From: Halanaerobiaceae bacterium
GTDB lineage: Bacteria; Bacillota; Halanaerobiia; Halanaerobiales; Halarsenatibacteraceae
Assembly (NCBI GenBank): GCA_003554685.1
Contig: PWHA01000102.1
Span: 1 to 23,047 of the forward strand
DNA: 23,047 bases
Direction: 5' to 3'
Shown here: piece after piece, positions 1 through 6,798 of the stretch
How the letters are laid out: each line of letters starts with the position of its first letter
Position numbering within the stretch: the first letter of the stretch is position 1
Notes under the pieces: generated by a model
Told to the model about the DNA's origin: nothing
Database searches by the model: none
What the model saw: the letters and a program-made list of their open reading frames with translations, nothing else
Position numbers and translations under genes: made by a program

Positions 1-335
1 CGAGTTCTGTGGTGACGGTCATCCATCTAGCCTGACAGTTGCCTGCCAGGTCCAGCGTCCAGACCCGGGGGGGGAAGGACGGGCCGCCCTCTTTCCCCTC
101 TATTTGGACTTACTCCGGGTGGGGTTTACCTGGCAGCTCAGTCACCTGAGCCCCGGTGAGCTCTTACCTCGCCATTTCACCCTTACCGGGAGAAAACCCG
201 GCGGTATCTTTTCTGTGGCACTTTCCTGGGAGTTGCCTCCACTGGGTGTTACCCAGCACCCTGCCCTGGGGAGCTCGGACTTTCCTCGGCTGCCGAAAGG
301 CAGCCGCGACCATCCGATCAGCCTGCCCTATCATA
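1..335 (-). ncRNA. rnpB: RNase P RNA, bacterial type A, 3' end cut off by the window edge
   Basis: This is the catalytic RNA of RNase P, which trims tRNA 5' leaders. Read on the minus strand, positions 287-270 give the hallmark P4 block GAGGAAAGUCCGAGCUCC. The ACAGAAA block follows near 215-209, and the conserved GGUGAAA...GAGGUAAGAGCUCACC segment lies near 180-150. At the window edge (about 10-1) the RNA reads ACAGAACUCG, the 3' strand of P4. Its CUCG matches the CCGAG of the 5' strand, where many bacteria have CCGGG/CCCGG; such covariation supports a real helix. The P6-type elements and long GC-rich hairpins fit type A rather than the Bacillus type B. The last few dozen bases, including the P1 3' strand, lie outside the window. 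The mature 5' end is estimated at about 330-336. Short open frames here (104-382, plus strand) are chance frames in a structural RNA. Confidence 0.93.
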
Positions 336-365
336 ACTTGAGTGGATTGCTTGTATTACAATTAA

Positions 366-394
366 ATTATAGCACCCGCTGAAAAAACTGTCAA
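366..394 (-). promoter_or_regulatory. Consensus sigma-A promoter of rnpB
   Basis: On the minus strand a perfect -35 TTGACA (394-389) and a perfect -10 TATAAT (371-366) are separated by exactly 17 bases. The predicted transcription start is about 359, roughly 25 bases before the conserved start of RNase P RNA. A full-consensus promoter fits an abundant stable RNA. It lies only 37 bases past the stop of the upstream Nif3-family gene, with no clear terminator between them. Confidence 0.9.
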
Positions 395-431
395 GTTTTA
401 TCAAAATATATTAAATTCAAACAGCCGACTC

Positions 432-1535
432 TCAGACCAGCTGCCAGGGAGATTCATCCCGGCTGGCTTCAACTATTTCCAGTTCCTGGCCCGGGAAGCT
501 GTCCGAGAGGTAATCGGCAATCAGCTCTCTAAAAATCTTTTCGGTGGCAAAATGACCGGCATCGACGACCGCCAGTCCCCTCTCCCGGGCTGTCAGAAGT
601 TCATGATATTTTACATCTCCTGTAAGAAAGAGGTCCATTTTTTCCGGATCGGCCTTTTTGAGGAAATCTCCTCCACTTCCGCAGACCAGACCAATCCGGC
701 CTATTCTCCGGGTCAGGCTGCCGGAATATCTGAGAACAGCAGGACTCAAAACCTGTTTAACCCGCTGGAGAAATTTTTCCAGGCTGACCGGTTCTGCCAG
801 GCTTCCCAGTCGGGCTGGCTGAGGTTCATTTCGGTACTGCTCCAGGGCAAAGATATCATAGGCCGGCTCTTCATAGGGATGGGCTTCTTTTAAAGAATCG
901 ATAATACTGCTGCGGTCCCGGGTTTGATAAAGGACCTCCAGGCGGTATTCCTCCACTTCTTCCCGCTTACCCTGCCTGCCAACTGCCGGAGAACTGCCGG
1001 CCAGAGGCTTGAAGGTTCCGGTACCCGGGGTATAGAAGGATGCCTCCGAGTAGTTGCCGATCTCACCGGCGCCGGCTGAAAAGAGAGCCCGTTGAACCTC
1101 TTTGATAGAATCTCGGGGCACAAAGATCACCAGCTTTTCCTGTTTGAGATTGGATTGAAGATTTTCTACTTCCTCAAGTTCAAGCTTTTCGGCCAGAAAG
1201 TCATTGAGACCTCCTCGGGCCTGATCCAGGTTGGTGTGAGCAGCAAAGACAGCCAGATCGTTTTTCAGGGCCTGGGCTATTAGACTGCCTCGGGGATCAG
1301 CCAGATTTAAACTTTTTACTCCCTGGAAAATCAGGGGATGGTGAACAATCAGAAGCTGACAGTTTTTCTCCAGAGCTTCCAGGACAACCTTCTCTGTCGG
1401 TTCCACGGCAATCAGCACGCTCTTTACCTGCTCTTCAGGATCTCCCAGCTGAAGGCCGCTGTTATCCCAGTCCATAGCCATCTCGGCTGGTGCCAGTTCC
1501 TGAATTCTTCCTGTGATATCTTTAACTTTCAGCAT
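432..1535 (-). CDS. Nif3/YqfO-family dinuclear metal-centre protein (GTP cyclohydrolase 1 type 2 / DUF34 family)
   Basis: This 367-residue protein belongs to the Nif3/YbgI/YqfO (DUF34) family, a toroidal metal-binding fold whose physiological role is not settled; databases often call it GTP cyclohydrolase 1 type 2. The N-terminal half carries VHHPLIF (His65, His66) and AAHTNLD (His100, Asp104). The C-terminal half carries DAGHFATE (His328, Glu332). Together these are the usual dinuclear metal ligands. An insert at about residues 130-240, ending in AHPYEEPAYD, is the PII/CutA-like domain found in long members such as Bacillus YqfO; short E. coli-type YbgI lacks it. The ATG at 1535 follows a strong AGGAGGA site at 1541-1547. 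In Bacillus yqfO follows sigA and the tRNA methyltransferase gene trmK (yqfN); trmK is absent here. The gene lies just past the tRNA terminator and I see no convincing promoter, so readthrough or a weak promoter must serve it. Confidence 0.93.
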   Translation of the reverse strand: MLKVKDITGRIQELAPAEMAMDWDNSGLQLGDPEEQVKSVLIAVEPTEKVVLEALEKNCQLLIVHHPLIFQGVKSLNLADPRGSLIAQALKNDLAVFAAHTNLDQARGGLNDFLAEKLELEEVENLQSNLKQEKLVIFVPRDSIKEVQRALFSAGAGEIGNYSEASFYTPGTGTFKPLAGSSPAVGRQGKREEVEEYRLEVLYQTRDRSSIIDSLKEAHPYEEPAYDIFALEQYRNEPQPARLGSLAEPVSLEKFLQRVKQVLSPAVLRYSGSLTRRIGRIGLVCGSGGDFLKKADPEKMDLFLTGDVKYHELLTARERGLAVVDAGHFATEKIFRELIADYLSDSFPGQELEIVEASRDESPWQLV

Positions 1536-1568
1536 TCTTATCCTCCTGTCTGCTGTAAAAATTAACTA

Positions 1569-1607
1569 TAAAAATAAAACCCTGTTCCGGATATACAGAA
1601 CAAGGTT
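1569..1607 (-). terminator. Rho-independent terminator after the tRNA gene
   Basis: On the minus strand the arms AACCTTGTTC (1607-1598) and GAACAGGGTT (1587-1578) form a 10-bp stem with one G-U pair around a 10-base loop, followed at once by TTATTTTT (1577-1570). There is no T-run on the plus-strand side, so it acts on minus-strand transcripts from the tRNA promoter. Confidence 0.85.
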
Positions 1608-1644
1608 GACGGCTGACTTGATTTTACTGGAGAGTAAGTTTTAA

Positions 1645-1721
1645 TGGTGGGCCCACCAGGATTTGAACCTGGGACTAGACGGTTATGAGCCGCCTGCTCT
1701 GACCAACTGAGCTATGGGCCC
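1645..1721 (-). tRNA. tRNA with CAU anticodon (elongator Met; Ile2 not excluded)
   Basis: The full cloverleaf can be read on the minus strand: a 7-bp acceptor stem GGGCCCA/TGGGCCC (1721-1715 with 1655-1649), a D arm with GCTC/GAGC, a 5-bp anticodon stem GGCGG/CCGTC (one G-U) with loop CTCATAA (anticodon CAT at 1687-1685), a T arm CCAGG/CCTGG with loop TTCAAAT, discriminator A and an encoded CCA (1647-1645). A CAU anticodon can belong to elongator Met or to Ile2, whose C34 is changed to lysidine. The loop CTCATAA occurs in both classes. Initiator Met is ruled out because the acceptor stem is paired at position 1 and the GGG/CCC initiator signature is missing from the anticodon stem. The gene has its own promoter and terminator. 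Confidence 0.96.
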
Positions 1722-1752
1722 GAATATTTCCTTATCTTCTGGCGCAATCATT

Positions 1753-1781
1753 ATTATACGGGATATCGGGGTATCAGTCAA
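1753..1781 (-). promoter_or_regulatory. Sigma-A promoter of the tRNA gene
   Basis: On the minus strand TTGACT (1781-1776) and a perfect TATAAT (1758-1753) are 17 bases apart. The predicted start is about 1746, giving a leader of some 25 bases before the tRNA. The -35 differs from consensus at one base. Confidence 0.8.
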
Positions 1782-1886
1782 TAGAAGTTCCCGGTTTTAA
1801 AAGCATGATATCGGACTTCAGGGCGGTTTAGACTTTGATTGCTCTGTTTAACTCCAGTATCATAGCTTATAGCTACATAAATTCTG

Positions 1887-1910
1887 CTTAACTAATCCCT
1901 TAACTAATCC
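1887..1910. repeat. Perfect 12-bp tandem duplication across the rpoD stop codon
   Basis: Two identical 12-base units (minus strand GGATTAGTTAAG) sit head to tail at 1910-1899 and 1898-1887. The first unit contains the last residue-coding bases and the TAG stop of rpoD. Because 12 is a multiple of three, the second unit places another TAG in the same frame, so rpoD has a back-up stop four codons on. Confidence 0.95.
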
Positions 1911-2989
1911 AGATAATCCTTGAGTTTTCTGCTGCGGGTCGGATGGCGGAGCTTGCGCAGAGCCTTGGCTTCAATCTGACGGATTCGTTCTCGAGTCACT
2001 CCAAACTCCCGACCCACTTCTTCCAGTGTTCGGGAACGGCCGTCTTCAATGCCAAAGCGCAGTTCTAAAACCCGCTTCTCCCTGTCGGTCAGGGTCTCCA
2101 GCACATCATCCAGCTGGTCCTTGAGCAGCATGAAGGAAGCCGCTGAAGCAGGAGCAGGAGCATCTTCATCCTCAATAAAGTCTCCCAGATGGCTGTCCTC
2201 CTCTTCCCCGATGGGGGTTTCCAGAGAGACAGGTTCCTGGGCTATTTTCATTATTTCCCGGACCTTATCAGCGCTGATATCCATTTCCTCTCCGATCTCT
2301 TCCGGAGTCGGCTCCCTACCCTTCTCCTGAAGCAGCTGCCGGGAAACCCTGATCAGCTTGTTTATGGTCTCAACCATGTGAACCGGGATCCGGATGGTTC
2401 TGGCCTGGTCGGCAATGGCCCGGGTAATGGCCTGTCTGATCCACCAGGTGGCATAGGTGCTGAATTTGTAACCCTTACGGTAGTCAAATTTCTCAACAGC
2501 CTTCATCAGACCCATGTTACCTTCCTGAATCAGATCCAGAAATAGCATTCCCCGGCCGACATATTTTTTGGCAATGCTGACTACCAGACGCAGGTTGGCC
2601 TCTACCAGCTGCTGGCGAGCCTGCTGATCTCCGGCTTCCATTCTTTTGGCCAGATCAACTTCTTCTTCAGCTGTTAGCAGATCTACCTTGCCAATCTCCT
2701 TCAAATACATACGGACCGGATCATCTATCCCTACCCCCTGAGGTACTTCCAGATCCAGCTCCCGGTCCTCCTTCCCGGAGTCCTCATCGGAACTTTCATC
2801 TTCAGTGATTATATCTATATTTAAATCTTCCATCATTTCATAGATTTCCTCAATTTCTTCAGGATCTAATTCCACATCTTCCAGGGAATCCATAATATCC
2901 TGATAGGACAGTTCTCCATCCTTCTGACCCTTTTCCAGCAACCCTTTAACTTCAGGTTGATTTTCCAGTTTTATCTCTTTCTTACTCAT
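1904..2989 (-). CDS. rpoD: RNA polymerase primary sigma factor RpoD/SigA
   Basis: This is the housekeeping sigma factor that directs RNA polymerase to -10/-35 promoters. The numbering below starts at the GTG at 2992. Region 1.1 is acidic (about 1-80), with a run of Asp and Glu at 62-82. Region 1.2 begins at DPVRMYLKEIG (91-101). Region 2 (about 129-200) contains LRLVVSIAKKY, DLIQEGNMGLMKAVEKFD and the promoter-melting segment YKFSTYATWWIRQAI. Region 3 has IRIPVHMVETI. Region 4 ends the protein, with GVTRERIRQIEAKALRKLRHP as the -35-binding helix-turn-helix. About 361 residues is usual for Firmicute SigA. I prefer the ATG at 2989 because AGGAGG lies 7 bases before it; a GTG at 2992 is possible but would be only 4 bases away. 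It overlaps the end of dnaG by 8 bases, so translation is probably coupled. A 12-bp duplication covers the stop codon. Confidence 0.97.
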   Translation of the reverse strand: MSKKEIKLENQPEVKGLLEKGQKDGELSYQDIMDSLEDVELDPEEIEEIYEMMEDLNIDIITEDESSDEDSGKEDRELDLEVPQGVGIDDPVRMYLKEIGKVDLLTAEEEVDLAKRMEAGDQQARQQLVEANLRLVVSIAKKYVGRGMLFLDLIQEGNMGLMKAVEKFDYRKGYKFSTYATWWIRQAITRAIADQARTIRIPVHMVETINKLIRVSRQLLQEKGREPTPEEIGEEMDISADKVREIMKIAQEPVSLETPIGEEEDSHLGDFIEDEDAPAPASAASFMLLKDQLDDVLETLTDREKRVLELRFGIEDGRSRTLEEVGREFGVTRERIRQIEAKALRKLRHPTRSRKLKDYLD

Positions 2990-4751
2990 CACTGCTCCTC
3001 CTTTCTTCAGTGATCAACCTTTTATAATAGAGCAGTATATCATTAATGGCAAATTCTCCTCCCTTTTCTCTGTCCGAGAGAATTTCAATAAGATTGTTAA
3101 TTTCAGCCTGAACGCTGCGGTTTTTTATCGTTCTGCTGAGTTCAGCCAGCCTGGTCCGGGAAATCTGCCTGCCGGAATTCAAAAGCTGTCGGGAAACTAT
3201 CTCCTTTTCCGGCCCGGAAAGCTCAGCCAGAATCTCTGTGCTGGTTATTTCCGGATCCTGCCAGAGCAGCTCGGCCAGCTGCCGGGATTCTCCCAGAAAA
3301 TAGCCGGGTTTTAAGCTGGCGATAACCTCTTCCCGGTAATCCTGATTGTAAATTAAGGCGGTCAGCAGCTGCCATTCGACTGATTCTCTGCCGGAAATTG
3401 ATGAGAGAGGTTTTTTTCCTGATCTCCTCTGTTTCTTTTTATTATTTGTTATCTTTATACTTCTCTGTTTTTCGATTTCTTCCTGCAATTTTTCAGCTGA
3501 AATAGAAGTTTTTTCAGCTAAAACCCGGGCATAGGTTTCCCGGGCCAGAGAATCCTCTAAGTCTGCCAGAAAATTAATACCCTCCCGGGCAGCCTCCAGC
3601 CGGTCTTGGGGAGAGTCCAGATCATAACTCTCCAGTATTACATCCAGCCGGTATTCAACCAGTTCTCGGGCTTTTTCTTTTAAATCAAGAAAGGTTTCAG
3701 TTCCCTCTGAGATAATAATATCATCGGGATCACTTTCTTCAGGTAATTCTATAACCGCCACCCTGAGACCGGCCTGGCGTAGAATTTCCAGACCCCGCAG
3801 AGTGGCCATATTTCCAGCTGCATCGGCATCATAGGCAATATATACCCTGTCAGCAAAACGGTTTAACAGCCGGGCCTGTTCCCGGGTCAGCGAGGTGCCC
3901 AGCGAGGCTACCAGGTTCTCAAGCCCGTGTTTGTGGGCTGTTAAAACATCGGTATAGCCTTCTACCACGATAGCCTCATCGCTCTGGCGAATCGGGGATC
4001 TGGCCCAATTAATTCCATAAAGAATAGTTTTTTTAGAGAAAATTTTGGTTTCGGGTGAGTTTAAATATTTGGGCTGATCTTCAGGGCTGAGGGCCCGACC
4101 ACCGAAGCCCAGAACCTCTCCCCTGACATTATAAATAGGAAAGATAATCCGGTTGCGAAATTTATCATAAGTATTGCCGCTGGAAGCCCTGCCGATCAGA
4201 CCGCCTTTCAGCAGAACTTCTTCCGAGAATCCCCTTTTCCTCAGGAATTTAGAGAGAGAACTCCAGGAATCGGGAGCATAACCCAGCTGAAAATCAGCAA
4301 TATCTTCGGTACTGTAACCCCGCTCTTCCAGATAACTGCGGGCTTCTGCGGCGCAGTCCTCCTTCAGCAGCAGGTAATTATAAAAGCGGGCGGTCAGCTG
4401 ATTGGCGGCAAAGATGGCCTCCCTCAGTTTCAGTTCAGCCCGATCAACCGGATCCCCTCCCGGCAGCTCCAGGCCGGCCCTTTCAGCCAGCAGGGACAGA
4501 GATTCCTGGAAGGAAAGGCTGTCTATTTCCATGACAAAGTTAATCACATCTCCTCCGGCTCCACAGCCGAAGCAGTGATAAAACTGCTCCTCGGGGTTGA
4601 CACTGAAGGAAGGGGTTTTTTCCTGATGGAAGGGGCAGAGCCCCATGTAATTTTTCCCGGATTGTTTTAAGGAAACATACTCCTCAACTACACTTACTAT
4701 ATCAATCTCATCCTTAATTTTGCTGATAAACTCCCTTGGTATTACTGGCAT
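2982..4751 (-). CDS. dnaG: DNA primase DnaG
   Basis: DNA primase makes RNA primers at the replication fork and works with the replicative helicase. In numbering from the TTG at 4760, the N-terminal zinc finger has Cys42, His45, Cys63 and Cys66 (LCPFHQEKTPSF, HCFGCGAGG). The catalytic core follows, with the RNRIIFPI segment near 203 and a TOPRIM domain whose acidic residues are seen in VVEGYTDVL (Glu267) and AYDADAAG (Asp311, Asp313). The region after about 430 is a lysine-rich linker and a helical C-terminal domain, where the helicase-binding part lies in this family. About 590 residues is typical. The ATG at 4751 is preferred over the upstream TTG, but neither has a strong ribosome site. It overlaps rpoD by 8 bases. 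A GC-rich hairpin and a palindrome lie just upstream. Confidence 0.97.
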   Translation of the reverse strand: MPVIPREFISKIKDEIDIVSVVEEYVSLKQSGKNYMGLCPFHQEKTPSFSVNPEEQFYHCFGCGAGGDVINFVMEIDSLSFQESLSLLAERAGLELPGGDPVDRAELKLREAIFAANQLTARFYNYLLLKEDCAAEARSYLEERGYSTEDIADFQLGYAPDSWSSLSKFLRKRGFSEEVLLKGGLIGRASSGNTYDKFRNRIIFPIYNVRGEVLGFGGRALSPEDQPKYLNSPETKIFSKKTILYGINWARSPIRQSDEAIVVEGYTDVLTAHKHGLENLVASLGTSLTREQARLLNRFADRVYIAYDADAAGNMATLRGLEILRQAGLRVAVIELPEESDPDDIIISEGTETFLDLKEKARELVEYRLDVILESYDLDSPQDRLEAAREGINFLADLEDSLARETYARVLAEKTSISAEKLQEEIEKQRSIKITNNKKKQRRSGKKPLSSISGRESVEWQLLTALIYNQDYREEVIASLKPGYFLGESRQLAELLWQDPEITSTEILAELSGPEKEIVSRQLLNSGRQISRTRLAELSRTIKNRSVQAEINNLIEILSDREKGGEFAINDILLYYKRLITEERRSSDE

Positions 4752-4769
4752 AATTATCAATTCCCGAAC

Positions 4770-4817
4770 CGGGCCGGTTGTTAGGCCCGAAAATTATTTA
4801 AGGTTAACAGCTGTTAA
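4770..4817 (-). promoter_or_regulatory. Hairpin and palindrome in the leader before dnaG
   Basis: On the minus strand a 14-base perfect palindrome TTAACAGCTGTTAA (4817-4804) is followed by a GC hairpin, CGGGCC (4789-4784), an 8-base loop, then GGCCCG (4775-4770). The hairpin ends some 18 bases before the dnaG ATG, which has no strong ribosome site. The structures are plain in the sequence. A role as operator or translational brake on dnaG-rpoD is an inference. Confidence 0.4.
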
Positions 4818-4868
4818 ACAGGATTTTAAGAAAAATTAAAAGAAGAAAACTATAAGAGCAATTCAAAA

Positions 4869-4935
4869 CAAAAAAATCCTGCTGCTCTTTATATAATTTC
4901 GTGATGGGAGGAGGGAAATCCTCCCGGGCAGCAGG
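4869..4935 (-). terminator. Terminator after dgt, with a second hairpin inside its loop
   Basis: On the minus strand an 8-bp GC-rich outer stem pairs CCTGCTGC (4935-4928) with GCAGCAGG (4885-4878) and runs into A plus seven T (4877-4870), then further T-rich sequence. The 42-base loop holds a second hairpin GGGAGG/CCTCCC (4925-4920 with 4911-4906). It starts only a few bases after the dgt stop codon. The large loop is unusual for an intrinsic terminator, but position, stem strength and T-run support the call. It separates the glyQS-ppsR-dgt unit from dnaG-rpoD. Confidence 0.7.
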
Positions 4936-4942
4936 TTAAAGA

Positions 4943-5974
4943 TTATAGATGGCCGTAGAGCCAGGGGGTGGGCAGTAACAGTTCCTGCCCCCGGGATATG
5001 GCATACCTGTCGGTCATTCCGGCAATATAATCCACCACCGCCTGCTCCTGCTCGCCAGCTTTAGCCCGCCGGCTGAATTCTTCCGGCATCTCATTAGTAT
5101 TCTCAAAAAAGTAATTATAGAGCTTTTCCAGCAGCCGCTGGGCCCTGTCCTCTTCTTTTTTGGCCAGAGAATCAAAATAAACATTTTCAAAGAGAAATTC
5201 TCTCAGGCTGTCGGTGGCCCGCTTGATGTCCGCACTCATTCGAATTTTTTCGCTTTCCTGGCTGGCCGAGATAATATCCCTGACCATGGTATCAATCCGC
5301 CGGGAGGAGGTATGACCCAGAAGTTCCAGGCAGTCAGCCGGCAGGTCCTCCGGGGTCAGGATTCCAGCCCGGAGGGAATCATCAATATCATGATTGATGT
5401 AGGCCACCCGGTCGGCAATTTTTACTATCTGGCCTTCCAGGGTCTCAGGCAGAGTGCTGCCGGTGTGATGAAGTATGCCATTGCGGACTTCATAGCTCAA
5501 GTTCAGGCCGGGGGTTCCATCTGATCTGGTTTCCAGCAGATCTACCACCCTGAGACTCTGCCGGCTGTGATGAAAACCGCTGGAGGTCAGCCGGTTTAAA
5601 ACCTCCTCCCCGGCATGCCCGAAGGGAGTGTGCCCCAGATCATGAGCCAGGGAGACGGCTTCGGTCAGATCTTCATTTAAGTTCAGGGCCCGGGCAATAG
5701 TCCGGGATATCTGGGATACCTCCAGGGTATGGGTCAGCCTGGTCCGGTAATGATCACCGGCAGGAGCAATAAAAACCTGGGTTTTATGCTTGAGCCGGCG
5801 GAAGGCTTTACTGTGGATAATTCTATCCCTGTCATGCTGAAACATGGTCCTGAGATCACAGGGTTCTTCTGCCACCCGGCGTCCCCGGCTGGCCGAACTT
5901 AAAGCCGCTCGCTGCGATAAAATTTTTTCTTCCCTGCGTTCCAATTCCCGGCGGCCGGAAAAATTAGCAGCCAT
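4943..5974 (-). CDS. dgt: dGTPase-like deoxynucleotide triphosphohydrolase (HD superfamily)
   Basis: This 343-residue HD-domain enzyme resembles the Dgt-like dNTP triphosphohydrolases, which split a dNTP into deoxynucleoside and triphosphate and so trim the dNTP pool. The signature is clear: FRRLKHKTQVF and RTRLTHTLEVSQIS (His82), then AHDLGHTPFGHAGE (His111, Asp112, His115, His120), and VAYINHDIDD further on as the last metal-ligand region. The length fits the shorter type-2 Dgt-like subfamily; E. coli Dgt is about 500 residues. Substrate choice (dGTP or any dNTP) cannot be read from sequence. The ATG at 5974 has a GGTGGG site 8 bases upstream; a nearer ATG is out of frame. It follows ppsR by 15 bases and ends at a terminator, so it is the last gene of the glyQ unit. 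Confidence 0.9.
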   Translation of the reverse strand: MAANFSGRRELERREEKILSQRAALSSASRGRRVAEEPCDLRTMFQHDRDRIIHSKAFRRLKHKTQVFIAPAGDHYRTRLTHTLEVSQISRTIARALNLNEDLTEAVSLAHDLGHTPFGHAGEEVLNRLTSSGFHHSRQSLRVVDLLETRSDGTPGLNLSYEVRNGILHHTGSTLPETLEGQIVKIADRVAYINHDIDDSLRAGILTPEDLPADCLELLGHTSSRRIDTMVRDIISASQESEKIRMSADIKRATDSLREFLFENVYFDSLAKKEEDRAQRLLEKLYNYFFENTNEMPEEFSRRAKAGEQEQAVVDYIAGMTDRYAISRGQELLLPTPWLYGHL

Positions 5975-5989
5975 TTTGGCATCCCACCT

Positions 5990-6787
5990 TTAAATATATT
6001 CCATCAGCTCTTCCGCCGATTCTTCAATCGATTTATTGGTGACATTAATTACCGGACAGCCGATCCGGCGCATAATATTATCGGCATATTCCAGCTCTTC
6101 ATTTATTCTCTTTATAGAAGCATACTGAGAATCCGGACTCAGGCCGAGAGATTTCAGACGCTCCTGTCTGATTTCGTTGAGCAGCAGGGGGTCAATGGTC
6201 AGTCCGAAAATCTTATCCTCGGGATTCTCAAATAAGAGATCGGGCACGTCAACCTCGGGAACCAGGGGAACATTGGCCGCCCGGTAACCCCGGTAGGAAA
6301 GATAAATACAGAGCGGGGTCTTGGAAGTCCGGGAAACCCCGACCAGCACCACATCGGCCATCCTGATCCCCTTTTCATCGTTCCGGTCATCGTACTTCAC
6401 GGTAAACTCCATGGCTTCAACTCTTTTAAAGTAATTCTGATCCAGCTGATGCCGCAGCCCGGGCTGGAGCTGGGGCTTGCTGTCTAAAAGCTCTTCCATC
6501 TTATCCATCACCGGACCCATGATATCAACCATGGGAATCTCCCGCTCCTGGCCCAGATTGAAAAATTCCTGCCTCAGCTCGGGGTTCACCAGGGTATAAA
6601 CGATCAGGGCGCTCTCCTCGCCGGCCTGCAGAATTATATTTTTTAACTCCCTGCTCGATTTGACATGGGAATACTTCTCCACCTCAATATTTTCTTCCTG
6701 AAACTGGCTGGCTGCTGCCTCAAAAACAGCATTGGCCGTTTCTCCCAGAGAGTCGGAAACAACATACACCCGGATTGGTTCGCTCAT
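5990..6787 (-). CDS. ppsR: Pyruvate,water dikinase / PPDK regulatory protein (DUF299, PSRP family)
   Basis: The PSRP/PDRP (DUF299) proteins are bifunctional: they use ADP to phosphorylate, and so switch off, PEP synthase or pyruvate phosphate dikinase, and they reverse this with phosphate. The 265 residues match the family length. The N-terminal VYVVSDSLGETANAV segment (8-22) and the P-loop-like GVSRTSKTP (150-158) followed by LCIYLSYRGYRAANVPLVP are diagnostic, and the C-terminal GCPVINVTNKSIEE motif is present. Firmicute yqfL sits between glyQS and dnaG, as here. A PEP synthase gene lies in the same window at 19543-21906 and no PPDK is seen, which makes PpsA the likely target (inference). 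It follows glyS by 11 bases; the ATG at 6787 has a GGGGG stretch upstream. Confidence 0.93.
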   Translation of the reverse strand: MSEPIRVYVVSDSLGETANAVFEAAASQFQEENIEVEKYSHVKSSRELKNIILQAGEESALIVYTLVNPELRQEFFNLGQEREIPMVDIMGPVMDKMEELLDSKPQLQPGLRHQLDQNYFKRVEAMEFTVKYDDRNDEKGIRMADVVLVGVSRTSKTPLCIYLSYRGYRAANVPLVPEVDVPDLLFENPEDKIFGLTIDPLLLNEIRQERLKSLGLSPDSQYASIKRINEELEYADNIMRRIGCPVINVTNKSIEESAEELMEYI

Positions 6788-6798
6788 GAACGGACCCC

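Noticed and set aside
104..382. Plus-strand open frames of 92 and 61 codons at the left end
   Set aside because: They lie across the RNase P RNA and its promoter; the conserved RNA blocks explain the sequence and there is no ribosome site.
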